In this document: in pieces, positions 1 through 10,432 of the stretch
How positions within the stretch are numbered: the first letter of the stretch is position 1
Layout of the letters: each line of letters opens with the position of its first letter
From: Diphasiastrum complanatum
Taxonomy: Eukaryota; Streptophyta; Lycopodiopsida; Lycopodiales; Lycopodiaceae
DNA: 64,000 nucleotides
Reading direction: 5' to 3'
Assembly: GCA_029204225.1 (NCBI GenBank)
Contig: CM055106.1
Location: 11,855,810 to 11,919,809 of the forward strand
Program-made: the position numbers and the translations under genes
The notes under the pieces: model-generated
Databases searched by the model: none
Told to the model about the DNA's origin: nothing
The model's input: only the letters and a program-made list of their open reading frames with translations

Positions 1-212
1 TTAGTATTAGAGGATTGCATGGCTATCTCAGACGCCTCAATCGTTCCTGCAATCTCTCTTTCACGGCAGTCTAAGACTCCTACCACTGATAATCTGGTTC
101 AACCACAAAAGTACAGCTCCAGTAAACTCCATTCTCTAAATAATACACGATCCTGACTATTAAAAATTTTTGTTTCATCAGTCTGACATCAATCCTAAAA
201 CATCAACAGATG

Positions 213-224
213 TGGTATTAGAGC
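213..224 (+). promoter_or_regulatory. Primer-binding site of copia A
   Basis: TGGTATTAGAGC differs by one base from the TGGTATCAGAGC site complementary to initiator methionine tRNA that most plant copia elements use. It lies 160 bases before the first gag-like ATG (384), the normal place for minus-strand priming. Confidence 0.7.
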
Positions 225-383
225 TAATAATTCTACATTCATCGCATCCCACCAAAGTGGTCATCAGAAGCCACAGGTTTATTGGATTACTAGAGTCTAG
301 GACTTATAATAGAACTTAATACGTTCTAATCTCCATAGAGCTGTTTCATTCAGTTTGTGTTTTATCTCTGCTACTCGATTACA

Positions 384-1160
384 ATGGAGGTTCAACCTCA
401 GAGATCTGCTTGATCAACAAATTCAACAGAGATGACTTCCACATGTGGAAGTTTAAGATGAGGATGAACTTGATTGAGAAGGAGCTTTGGGGACACGTAA
501 ATAGTACAATAGCCAAACCGGTAGAACCCGAACTGCCTTCCAGCATGGGAAGGCAAAGGATGGCAAAGCACTTGCCATTATATCCCTGAATTTGAAGGAC
601 ACTCAGATTGCTCATGCATCAAATAGCACCACCTCCAAAGAAGCATGGAACATCCTTACAAGCATCCACGAGAACTCAGATGTTTCCACTCGCCTCTTCT
701 TGAGGAAGAAGGTATTGACACTCAGAATGAGTGAAGGCACCTCAGTCAGCGACCATCTGAATGAATTCAAAACGGTTGCTAAACCAATTGGCTGCAATAG
801 GATCGCATATCTCAGAAGAAGACTCTACCATGTCTCTTCTTGCCAGTCTTCCATCCTCTTACGACAATTTAGTGTTGCTCCTTAGCAATACTCCTGCGCT
901 GTCTCTCCAAAAATTGACAGCAAGTCTGTTGCAGGAAGAAGTTAGGAGGAAAAGCTTGTCTACGACGAGTACCAAATCCATGGCACTCTACTCAAACAAG
1001 CAGCAGTCCAAGAAGAAATAAGGCTTCAAGGATAAGAAGACAAAGGCAAAACAGCCAGTAGCATCGCAACCATAGCACCAGCAGCATAGTCAATCATCGT
1101 CCAAGACCAGGCTTTTTGTAGATATTGCAAAAGAACCAACCACGACATCAAAGATTGTCG
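384..1160 (+). pseudogene. Copia A gag (UBN2-type) with zinc knuckle
   Basis: Capsid-like protein of a copia element. The first ATG (384) opens a frame that stops at once; the capsid start (FNRDDFHMWKFKMRMNLIEK) is readable from 399 in another frame. The middle is at 592-790, then the frame shifts near 785 into a stretch with the family phrase LASLPSSYDNLV at about 830-880. A zinc knuckle of type CX2CX4HX4C is intact at 1117-1158 (CRYC, then H, then C). At least three frame changes make it a pseudogene. Confidence 0.8.
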
Positions 1161-1191
1161 CATCCTCAAGCACAATGAAGCGAGGAAGAAG

Positions 1192-1440
1192 ATGTCGCAG
1201 CAGCAAGAAGGCAACTTTGACATAGTCAGAGGTTCACAAGATGATGATAAAGCACTGATGGTACAAGATCAATCTAGTAGAGATGCCCATCAATGGTATC
1301 TCGATTTAGGTGTTTCTCAGCACATGACGCCATGCAAAGACCTCTTCTCTACACTCACAGCTACAAAATCAAAGTATATCTTCTTTGGTGACTCCAGTTC
1401 ACATCAAGTCGAAAGGCTCTATTCGACTACAATTCTCTGA
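1192..1440 (+). pseudogene. Copia A aspartic protease fragment
   Basis: Reads WYLDLGVSQHMT at about 1296-1330, where functional copia proteases have W.LDSGAS.HM. The catalytic Asp is kept but the Ser and Ala of the DSGA motif are now Leu and Val, so the active site is probably dead. Downstream phrases of the protease to pre-integrase stretch (LNGVLYVPKLTKNLLSI) are readable in a shifted frame at 1455-1510. Confidence 0.75.
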
Positions 1441-1568
1441 TGGCATCACTAGGCAGCTTAATGGTGTACTTTATGTACCCAAGTTAACAAAGAACCTATT
1501 GTCTATTAGCAAGATCACAGATCAGGGCTATAGAGCTTTGTTCACTGCCAACTGATGTACTATTTTAG

Positions 1569-2450
1569 ATGAGAATTCAAAAGAAAATCCTCTCTACTTA
1601 CAGAGAAAGAAATCTGTATATACTAAGTCATGATTTTGCACTTTCTGTGAGTGGTTCAGATGCTAATTTATGGCATCAAAGATTAGGTTATCTAAACATG
1701 CGTTCAATCTTGTATATGCATTATAACAAAATGGTCAAGGACATGACTATAAACACTGTTACTACAGCTAATCAATCTGTCTGTGAAAATTGCTTACTAG
1801 GGAAACAACCTAGTACGAGATTTCCAAGAGAACAAGCCAAAAGGGCGAAGTCCATTTTGTCACTGATACATAGTGACTTATGTGGTCCTATGAGTGTACC
1901 TTCCATGGGTCAAGCTCTATATTTTATTATGTTCATTGATGACTACTCCCGATTCACCAAAGTCATGTTCATAAAGAACAAGTTAGAAGCATTTAGTTGC
2001 TTCAAAGAATTCAAGCAATATGCTGAGAATCAGACTGGTTAGAGAATCAAGGCCCTACGGTCCAATTCAGGGGAGAGTACTTGTCAAATGATATAAAGGA
2101 CTACTATCTTCATGTGGCATGCACCATCAGTTTACTACGAGCTACACTCCACAACAGAACGGAGTAGCTGAATGGAAGAACCGCACACAGTTGGAAGCTG
2201 CATGATCCATGAAGTCAATGCGCATTTGCCTCAAACCTTTTGGACAGAAGCGATCTTTACGGCCTGCTATCTGCAAAATTACTCTAGCACTAAAGCAGTT
2301 GATTCCAAGACACTATTTGAAGCCTACTACAGCTACAAACCAAGTTTGAAACACCTACGTGTTTTCGGATGTCTCTGCTATGCACAAGTGCCTTCTGATC
2401 TGAGGAAGAAGCTGGACCCAATAAGCTGCAAAAACATCTTTATTGGCTAG
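1569..2450 (+). pseudogene. Copia A integrase, frameshifted
   Basis: The zinc-binding N-terminal part (HQRLGYLN, then CENC) is followed by the catalytic core with LIHSDLCGPM (first Asp) and FIDDYSRF, all open from 1569 to 2042. A stop and frame change at 2042-2172 remove the continuity around the second Asp; the C-terminal part (FWTEAIFTACYLQN, LRVFGCLCYAQVP) resumes at 2172-2450. The linker after it (YDVDTSQISVSCDVVFLED) is readable to about 2520 in another frame. Family-typical length once breaks are ignored. Confidence 0.85.
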
Positions 2451-2929
2451 TATATGATGTTGATACAAGTCAGATCTCAGTCAGCTGTGATGTTGTCTTT
2501 CTTGAAGACGAATTCCATGACTTCACGCAGAAGCAGCCAATGCAAGAGCATTCCATAACAGCTCCACCCTCCATCGATAGGCAATGACCTACGACTATTC
2601 AAACAATGGAGTTCATCCCAACGACTCCACTTACCATCGATGGGCCTAGACCCACGATTGTTCAACCACAAGATGCTACGTCCTCCGACTCCTTATATTA
2701 TTAAGGAATTCTACCACTCGCTTCCTCCACTATCAAGTTACCCGTTCCTGTGTTTCCAAGTGCTATTAGGTTACGCACCTGTCTGTAAAATCTTCTGTAC
2801 TATAATTTTGGAGGCAAAATGTCCCTCTGCGGACCTTGATAGTGTGTGCTTCATCAATAATAGCCTGCACATCTCTTGACTAAATGCATCGTCGCAAAAC
2901 TTGGTCATGGCCGCGTTTATACTATTGGC

Positions 2930-3630
2930 CCTCAATAGCTTGGAAAGCACGTGATCTCCAAATTAGTTGGCAGAGTTGGGACTTTTGAAAGTGCCCAAGA
3001 AACGTCCCATGCGTTAAAAAATTATATATATCAGTATACCAGGTATCATACAATAATTATGAGCTAAAAAGTTGGGCGTTTGGCATTTTGTCAATGCCTT
3101 CCTCCATATTTCATGTCTTAATACGAGACAATTGATCAGCCATGGTATGCACTCTGCCCGCCGGTCGGATCCAAACATCGAATTCAAATTCCTGGAATAA
3201 TATCAGCCAATGTGTTATCCTACCAACAATCGTTGGCAATAATTGGCTTATAAATCAAATATAATAGCGGTCGTTGGCCCATTACATGACGAATCTATTA
3301 TCTAGCAAAAACATGACAAAACTTGCAAAGAAAAAAAATTAAACTCAATGCTTCTCGTTCTGTAGTCGAATAGTTCTTTTTATGTAGGCGTACACGTGAG
3401 CATCTTACTCGCATAATAAACCAGGTGATCATACCCCCTTTCCTTGCCTGGTTGCACTAGAACACATCCCATTACAATCTGGGATCTGCATGTACTGCAT
3501 GTACATGGAATGGCTTACTCCAATTCGGCAGACACAAAATTGGTGCATTAACAAAGGCATTTATTACATCCTGGAATGCCTTATACCGCCAAATGGTTAC
3601 TTTGTAAACCGCCCCCCTTCTTAAGAACCT
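2930..3630 (-). pseudogene. Gypsy B RNase H and downstream spacer, heavily decayed
   Basis: No open frame is left, but minus-strand translation in changing frames still gives phrases of gypsy RNase H: VLKKGAVYKVT and YKAFQDVINAFVNAPIL at about 3545-3640, YSTTEREAL at about 3360, and the end of the domain RPAGRVHTMADQLSRI at about 3110-3175. Beyond that, MPNAQLF matches the usual acidic spacer before integrase. Identity is by motif recognition only. Confidence 0.65.
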
Positions 3631-4623
3631 CATATAGAATATGTCATGTTCACATACACATAAATATATCGGCGGTGGTAACCCGTCATGCCTAAAAATG
3701 TTTGCATATCCTTCGTAGTTTTCGGAAACTGCATATTCTTGATGACCTCTGTCTTTGCCAGATCAATTGATAGTCCTTCTTTCGAAATAATCGGGCCCAA
3801 CAGAACCCCTCGTCGCACACAAAAAGCACACTTGTCTGGATTCGGACTAATGCCAAACTCATAACACCTCTTGAAGCATTTTTCCAAGTAATCCAAGTGA
3901 TCATCAACATCACCACATAGATTTTCATAAATACATCAAGATAATCGTAAAACGCCTTCGTCATCACCTTTTGAAAGGCTGTTGGTGAATTCTTCAACTC
4001 GAATGGCATCACCTTATAGTTGTATGCTCCCCATTCAGTGATAAAGACGGTTTTCTCCCGGTCCTTCTCGACTAATGGTATTTGATTGTATCCGCTGAAT
4101 CCATCAAGGAAACTATATAGCTCATGTCTTGCGACTTCGTCCAAGATTTGTTCTATTAATGGTAGTGGGAAATGATCCTTTATCGTAAAGGAATTTAGTT
4201 TACGGTAATTTACGCAAACTCATAAATTACCGTTTTTCTTTGGTACAATCATGATAGGACTCAACCACAGCGTGTAGTCAATAACGTATATGAAACGAAC
4301 CTTTACGAGTTTCTCAATTTCAGCTCTGACTCGTTCTGCATGCTTTGGGTTCATACTATATCATTGTTGACAAATGGGTTGTGCATCGACGGTGACATCG
4401 AGGGTGTGTTGATAGATTTCCTTCGGCACACCCCGTAATTCATCATATAACCATGCAAAAATAGCTTTGTACTTTTTGAGCAACTCCATTGTGCGCATAA
4501 TTCTGGGTCATTGTTAGCTCCAATAGACACATATTTCAGCTGTTCTTCTGTCCCCATATTAATTTTGATTAGTCTCTCCCTAGAAACCTGAGTAGGATGC
4601 AATCGCGTGGGTTCATCTTTCAA
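3630..4623 (-). pseudogene. Gypsy B reverse transcriptase
   Basis: From 4623 down it carries the pre-RT spacer (frame change near 4490), then after several stops the RT core: FLDGFSGYNQI, KTVFITEWGAYNYKVMPF and NSPTAFQKVM at 3990-4144. The catalytic box at about 3910-3930 is interrupted: the frame leaves after IYV and the two Asp codons continue one frame over. The thumb region with NPDKCAFCVRRGVLLG and FLGMTGYHRRYI is in the next frame at 3670-3896. The enzyme cannot be made from this copy. Confidence 0.85.
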
Positions 4624-4716
4624 GGTTCTAGATTTTTCAATAGTCTCTGAAAAACTTCATGGATATTGCTCTATGTTCGCATCTTCTGCTAACGCATGTT
4701 CGTCTTTCTGATCTGA

Positions 4717-4935
4717 TTAAATTGGAGTAACCTCAACCCCTTCAACAACAAATAAACTAATTACGATAGACAAATGGGCTTCCCCAACCGGTATGTAGTC
4801 CAGGAACAAGCTCGTCAGGTGTAAATCCTCTTCAGTCTCCTCCGTCATTGGTTGTAGCAATAATTCGTCAACTGTTTCCACACCTCCACGACTCATGTCG
4901 CCCAAACGTGTATTGCCTTCACGGCTCTTAGCCAC
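4717..4935 (-). pseudogene. Gypsy C post-RNase H spacer
   Basis: A 72-residue frame starting within three codons of the RNase H end. DMSRGG corresponds to the A(D/M)xLSR phrase that closes gypsy RNase H; after it comes an acidic stretch (EETEEDLHLTSL). Integrase should follow but does not: the next recognisable sequence on this strand is the pre-RT region of gypsy B. Confidence 0.65.
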
Positions 4936-4942
4936 GGCCTTC

Positions 4943-5365
4943 TCAATAAGACTGGATATTAAATTCCTCTAAAATCAACATCCATCGAGCTATACGTCCC
5001 GTTTTACAGGATTTATTAACGATATATAGAAGGGCTTGATGGTCTGTGTAGAACGCAAAGGTTTGGCCTAATAGATAATGTCTTAGTTGTTGCACAACAT
5101 AGACCATCGCCAATTCTTCTCTCTCGGTGGTTGTATAGTTTACTTCAACAGGCATCGATTGTCTGCTCAAGAAACGTATTGGGAAGTCTTTGCCATACTC
5201 GCCCGGCTGCGCAAGAAGACCACCAATGGCATACTTACTTGCGTTAGTTTGCACATGAAACTCTTTCGTGTAATTTGGCAAGTGGAGTATGGGAGCCGTG
5301 GTGAGGGCTATTTTCAACTCCTCAAAGGCCTTAATTCGTTCTTCGGTCCAGCGAGGATCTATCAC
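4943..5365 (-). pseudogene. Gypsy C RNase H
   Basis: An open frame of 140 residues with the RT-type RNase H found in gypsy elements: WTEERIKAFEELKIALTTAP, then HVQTNASKYAIGGLLAQ (first acidic position now Asn in QTNAS where QTDAS is normal), SLEDE-type Glu in TTTEREELAMVY, and FAFYTDHQALLYI with the third Asp. The Asp to Asn change at the first catalytic position would inactivate it. The reading continues as a charged spacer (AKSREGNTRLGDMSRGG) at 4935-4717. Confidence 0.85.
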
Positions 5366-5461
5366 AACTAAATAAACGAGACGTGCCTTCTGGCATAATT
5401 GATTATAAAGATGCGATAATAATTTGTATGACCGAGGAAGACATATACTTCCTTCACTGTT

Positions 5462-6194
5462 TCAGGTAAGGGCATTTCCACTATAACCTTGATTTTTTAC
5501 GGGTCGGTAGAAATCCTTAAAAATAATATGCCCGAGTACGACCCCATGGGTGACCCATATTTGACATTTATCAGGGTTAAGTGATATTCCAAATCTACGA
5601 CAGCGAATGAAGATTTTCTCCAGGGCGTCAAGGTGTGTAGCTGCGGAGGAATGTACACCTAGATCGTCGAGATAAATCTCCACGATTCGATGTAACATAT
5701 CTCGAAAGGCCAGTTGCATGACCCTTTGGAACGTTGAAGGGGCGTTGCATAAGCCAAAAAGGCATAATGTTATAAGCATAAACCCCGTTCTCTGTTGCAA
5801 ACGCCGTTTTATGTTTATCTTCAGGGGCTATTTGAACAAGGAAATACCCGCTGAATCCATCTAATAAGCTGAAAGCTTCAGCTCCTGCCATTTCCTCTAG
5901 GATTTGAGTCATTAAAGGCAAGGGAAAATGGTCTTTCTTCATAACCGCATTAAGGTTTTTGAGATCAACACAGATATGAAGCTTGCCATTTTTCTTAGGT
6001 ACAACCACAATGGGTGATACCCAATCAGTATGTTGAACTTCATAAATGAAGCCAACATCCAACAATTTCTTAATATCTTCGTCGATCCTCTCACGATAGA
6101 CAGGGTTAGATCGATAGGGTTTAGCCCTAATAGGCTTAGCATTGTCTTCTAAAGGAATCCTATGGACGACTATTTCAGGTAAGATTCCTTTCAT
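5462..6194 (-). pseudogene. Gypsy C reverse transcriptase
   Basis: Reverse transcriptase of a Ty3/gypsy element. Frame one (6194-5628) has PYRSNPVYRERIDEDIKKLL, SPIVVVPKKNGKLHICVDLK and FSLLDGFSGY, and ends out of frame after AYNIMPF. Frame two (5800-5462) restores LCNAPSTFQRVM and the catalytic IYLDDLGVHS at about 5650-5690, then NPDKCQIWVTHGVVLGHII. One frameshift near 5760 therefore separates the fingers-palm from the intact YLDD box. A second truncation follows at 5462, just before RNase H. Confidence 0.9.
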
Positions 6195-7099
6195 TTATGT
6201 ATAGTTCCATGCAAATACATCCCTGTATTTGCGAAGTAATGTTTCCAGATCAGCAAGTTGGGTTGATGACAAATGTGCACCAACATGAACTATTCGATCT
6301 ATCTCCTCGTCAGGATCTTTAAGGTTTAGTGGAATGGTCTTAGTAGGTCCTTCAAAGGAGTTGGAATTTGGTGTAGGCTCTCGATGTGGCTGTGGTAACT
6401 GGATAACAACATCATCAAGTGTAAAGTCTTTGAACTTCTGTGGAAGATCAAAAGGTGGGTCGACAAAAGGTTCGGAAACTTTGGGAATCATTTGAGGTGA
6501 TTCACTACCGGACGTGGAAGCTTGGTCGGATTGTTTGGTTTTTGTCCCTTTGACAAGGGTTTGATCGGCTGTTTAAGCTTCTCACAAATCTGTTTTTGAC
6601 GCTCGGTTAATTTTGTAACAATAACTTTAGTTTTTTGTGACTGAAGTTTTTGTTGTTTTTGAGTGGGCGGTGTTGGTGCCTCACTTATCAGATCATCATT
6701 GATTGTATCCCAGACTTCATCGGGATACACATCCCATGTATATACTTTGGGTTTGGGCTTGTATGTTTGTGTGTTGGGTACCTTGGATGTCAGTTGGATG
6801 TGAGCCAATGGTCCTGGTGTCGTTATCTCCTTAGGAATTGATTTTGGCGGATAAGGTTGTGCATCTAGATATAGGAGTACATGTTCATCCGTCATGTCTA
6901 CATCATCCATGGAAAGAATACCTTCTTCCGAAACATGGACGGTAGAGACACTAGGTTCTCCTGGGCACAACGCTATAGGAATCGGGTCAATCATCATAAG
7001 TGGGATGATGGGTGTGTCAATGTCTGTAGAGGAAGGGAGAATACCCACATCTTCTGCTGTAGTTTCGATACGACATCGATTGGAATCAGTACAGTCCAA
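6195..7099 (-). pseudogene. Gypsy C protease-RT linker
   Basis: Two frames (7099-6488 and 6491-6195) overlap by a few bases and have Pro, Lys and Gln-rich, low-complexity composition (KPKPKVYTWDVYPDEVWD, then QKQQKLQSQKTKV). They end in the phrase LETLLRKYRDVFAWNYT, which in plant gypsy elements directly precedes RT. No catalytic domain. The overlap suggests one former frame with a single small indel near 6490. Confidence 0.75.
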
Positions 7100-7144
7100 A
7101 GTGGCTAGTGCCTGACCCCAATTGATTATGTCCGTGGATCTCGT

Positions 7145-7650
7145 CTAGTGACCTTTTGGTTGGATTGGAATGCTATCTGATTCGTCATATGTTGTGGATG
7201 ACCAATCATCGTATACCTTGGCGGGGCTTGACATGGCCTGTTGAGTCAACCGTGACTCGTTTATCGTGGTTACCAAAGGTAATTTTGCTATGCTTCCAAT
7301 CTTGGACAACACCTGCCATCTGGAGCCAAGGTGTACCAAGAAGGAGTTTATATGTATTGTTATCTTCTGGTAAATCTAAGATGACACAATCTAGCACAAA
7401 TTTGACACCTGCTATGTGAACTTTTATATTTGATAAATGACCAGCAGGGTCAGTAACTCATTGATCAGCCATGCGGTTTATATCGTGGTTGATCGAGGGT
7501 ATGAAAGCCCCATGACTTTGCTAATGACAAAGCCATGATATTAATGCCGGATCCGCTATCTAGGATAGCAGATACTGCGGGATAGTCTTTATAGGACAAA
7601 GGTAGGGTGATGTTAGTCCCCTTAGCAACACCTATATTCAATAGATTCAT
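7145..7650 (-). pseudogene. Gypsy C aspartic protease
   Basis: The retropepsin core AILDSGSGINIM (catalytic Asp in DSG) is at about 7535-7570, in a frame open from 7650 to 7465. The second half (YKLLLGTPWLQMAGVVQDW, HSKITF) is in another frame at 7206-7397, so a frameshift or stop separates them near 7440. The stretch 7650-7900 between gag and protease reads as a spacer in several frames. It would process the polyprotein if intact. Confidence 0.8.
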
Positions 7651-7899
7651 AGGAATCTAGGGAATTTCAAGAATCTCTTCTGTTTCCCGCTGTTCATCAG
7701 GAATAGTAGGCAGCTGAAAATTTCGATGGATATAGCGTTGAAGCCCAGTGAAGGATTTTATTGCGGTATGAAACAACATGGTGAGTTGAGCTTGCAGGAG
7801 GTCAGAAAATACTTCAAGTCCCTGTAGGGATTGCTCCTATTCGGGGATATGAGCTGAGAACAGACTTTCTGTATGTTCTTCCTCTCGCAAATACTCACT

Positions 7900-9140
7900 T
7901 CAAAACTCATTGTATTGTCGTTGTTCCACTTTTAGGTCTGAGTAATCTTTTGGTAATGTGGAAGCCGTCAAGTGGCTTCCCTGGGGGACAGCTGATTTGA
8001 CATTATTTTGCTGTTGTTCTTGTTGTTGGCGTTGTGCTCTAGTGAGAACTCTAACAGTTTCGGATGAGATATGACGTGCTGGAAGAATCCTGTTAGGTTG
8101 TTTAAGACAATCCTTGAAACTATGTTTACGGACATAGTCGGGACATTCCGCATGGTATTGGTTTTTAACTTTACAGTTAGCCATGAAATGTCCTGTTTCA
8201 CCACAAATAAAACAACGGTTGCTCATTGGGCCTGTGGCAATAGCATAACCATTTTGGATGGCTAGCTGTGCTAGATTTTCTGGTGGTGTTGAGTACTCAT
8301 CTTGTTTGCATGAGCATGAGTTGTCGGTTTGATAATGTTGAGAACTAGCAGATGGAAGTGTTGTATCTTGATGATAGGACTGATCGTAGGAGTTTTCAAC
8401 AAGATGTGTTTGTGTAGACTCTTGAGGATTTCTATGTTTTTGCGGTCCTAAATCTGGTTGTCCTCTTGGAGGTGGTTCTAAGAGTGCCAGCTGTGGTTGA
8501 GGTTCATGTCTAGGTTGTCTGGGCAACTCTTATATATGGATTGACTTTTTAATCTTTTAAATCGTTCAATATAGTCACATACTTTCTCGTCTTTTGTCAT
8601 TTTGATGTTACTTAGCTTGACAAAAGGACTTTCTATCAAGCGAAATGGCTTGAAGCGTTTGATAAAGGCCTCCTTCAAGAGTGACCAATCACATTTATCT
8701 TCACGATCAAGGTTAAAAAACCACTCTCGTGCTCGATCGATCATGGTCATCGAAAAGAGCTGTACCATGGCTTCCGGTGATGTCTCGCCATAGATGTCAC
8801 ATGCGTTCTCAAAGACTTGAAGAAATCTTTGAGGATCAGTGTTACCATCGTACTTAGGTAAATCTAACTTTGGGGTACGTTTTTCAGTACGTGGAACATT
8901 ATTCGCAAAAGTTCCGTTTAAGTGAGCTCGTGCATGTGAAGATTCAGTAGCATGAAAATGTGGCCGTTCATATGGAGCTTCATAACACATGGGTTCCCAT
9001 ATGTCGAATGAGTTGGTGGATGGCTCTTGGACTTGGGATTTCATCCGAAAATTTCTGTTAAATTGAGCTTGTTTGGTGGATGGGGAGACCATCTCTGGTG
9101 GATAGTCCTCCGTAGAATTCGGATCATAAGGACGATCCAT
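7900..9140 (-). pseudogene. Gypsy C gag with zinc knuckle
   Basis: The capsid polyprotein starts with ATG at 9140. Residues about 90-190 match the plant retrotransposon gag domain: KLDLPKYDGNTDPQRFLQVF, AREWFFNLDRE, WSLLKEAFIKRF, and DYIERFKRL. The first frame ends at 8478 and a second frame (8526-7900) takes over after a frameshift at about 8500. The second part contains an intact knuckle CFICGETGHFMANC (CX2CX4HX4C) at about 8180-8225 and a Gln-rich tail. Total length is normal for a gypsy gag, so one frameshift is the main lesion. Confidence 0.85.
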
Positions 9141-9490
9141 AACAACTTGTAGAGTATTGTATGATTTTGTAAATAGGCTCCTGGATGCTTGTTACGGTGG
9201 CTACGGTTGTTGGAATGCGGTTGCTACGGGTCCACGGTGGCTGCGAGTGCAATGCGACCAGTGGCGGTTGATACGGCTGAATGTGGTGGCAGCGGTCTAA
9301 TGCGGTGGTAGCAGTCTAATGCGGTGGATGATGTACTTACAGGTTACGGTGGATTGCGAGTCCGTACAAATTGCAATGGGTTGCGGTCCTCACAGTTAAT
9401 GACGGTTTGCGGTCATATAGTTTATGATGGGTTACGGTGGATTGCGAGTCCGTACAGATTGCGATGGGTTGCGGTGCTCACGGTTAGATA
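9141..9490. repeat. G-rich leader repeats of gypsy C
   Basis: Many short GCGGTGG or TACGGTGG motifs occur at 9190-9350. A 57-bp unit is present twice at 9342-9398 and 9430-9486 (offset 88 bases, about four mismatches by eye). It lies between the gag start and the presumed LTR, in the untranslated leader on the minus strand. Confidence 0.75.
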
Positions 9491-9559
9491 CGACAGGTGG
9501 AATCTCTGGGATTTGGTTTGCATAAGCCAGCCATGTAGCCATCTATAGCTCAAGAGGAT

Positions 9560-10432
9560 CAACGTTCTGGAACAGGGAGTAGTCCTACCACTATCTACTA
9601 ATTTAGAAAACAATCAAGAACAAGATTAACTACTGTAACAAAGATGAGAAACAAGAAACTAGATTCCTAGCAGCATTTTAACAGTCCAAGAATCAAGAAA
9701 CACTCATTTCTTGATGCTTAGATTGCCCAAGAACAATCAAGAACTGGAATGTAAGAAAGTATGCAAGATCTACACCACAAACCAGCCTATTTAGTTTACT
9801 TGCATGCTGATTCCTACCTTATTCCACAAACAAGAAATGAATCCTAATCCACAACTAAGTAAGAAACAAGAAAACAAGATCCTAGTTAATCCACAATACA
9901 AGGAAATCAAGCACGCTCATAGAAACTTCACTCAAGAACATTGCCATGAACAAGGAGCCTAGCAATTATCAAGAACTCGTGGAGGATCCTCTTTATTTGC
10001 TCAAGAGAACTTGACAATACATTCAAAGCTCCCTCACAAGAGAGGGGAGCCCTTAAATAAGCAAGAAGGCTGCCCATGTGGAGCCCAAGTGGCAATTTTA
10101 CCAAATTAGAAATTACATGTGGAATTTGCCCTTTGACTAAAGGTCACCATCAAAAGGTGGCTCACTCTAACTAATTTAAGAGGGGTCTACATTTATTTAC
10201 AAAGCCTAGGAAATATGACTAGCTCCTACATGGTCGTTCCTTCTCTGGGATACACCATGTAGGCTCACGTAGATATTTCACTGTCATTCTAGCTAGCAAT
10301 TTCTCGGCTCTCATGCTCGGCTCTCAGCTTCTTTTGCTCTCCTCCTTCTGAGACCTCCTCGGTCATGGGTGAGAGGTATTGTGTGTCTTCAGCTTGGCTC
10401 GACATTTGGGGATTCTCTGGAATCTGCTAACA
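9560..10432 (-). repeat. Probable 5' LTR of gypsy C
   Basis: On the minus strand it starts TGTTAGCAGATTCC at 10432. A promoter-like TTATTTAAG box lies at about 10053-10061, and an AATAAA signal (9992-9997) follows 60 bases later, the usual promoter then polyadenylation order of an LTR. The downstream end is uncertain because no recognised tRNA primer site follows; the boundary near 9560 is a guess. No second copy of this LTR was found in the window for comparison. Confidence 0.5.

Larger units (their letters stand above)
1..2720 (+). mobile_element. Ty1/copia retrotransposon relic (copia A), 5' half
   Basis: Order along the plus strand is primer-binding site, gag, zinc knuckle, protease, integrase and integrase-RT linker, which is the Ty1/copia order because integrase precedes RT. 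RT and RNase H are absent; the coding signal fades in the acidic linker near 2700. Every domain is broken by stops or frame changes, so the copy is dead. The piece just upstream of the primer site (1-210) is probably the end of the 5' LTR, but its start lies outside the window. The same family supplies the 3' half found at 38131-39732. Confidence 0.85.
2890..4640 (-). mobile_element. Ty3/gypsy retrotransposon relic (gypsy B), pol region only
   Basis: Read on the minus strand from 4640 downward it shows the RT upstream linker, RT, RNase H and the start of the post-RNase H spacer. Gag, protease and integrase are missing. It abuts the 3' end of gypsy C (same strand) at about 4640-4720 and copia A at about 2720-2890. 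Many stops and small indels show age. Confidence 0.8.
4717..10432 (-). mobile_element. Ty3/gypsy retrotransposon (gypsy C), gag to RNase H with 5' LTR
   Basis: Minus-strand order from 10432 down: LTR, leader with G-rich repeats, gag, zinc knuckle, protease, linker, RT, RNase H, then a post-RNase H spacer ending near 4717. RT before integrase is the Ty3/gypsy order; integrase and 3' LTR are missing, apparently cut where gypsy B begins. It is the best-preserved gypsy element here, with long frames joined by only a few stops and frameshifts, and an intact YLDD box. Confidence 0.88.
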
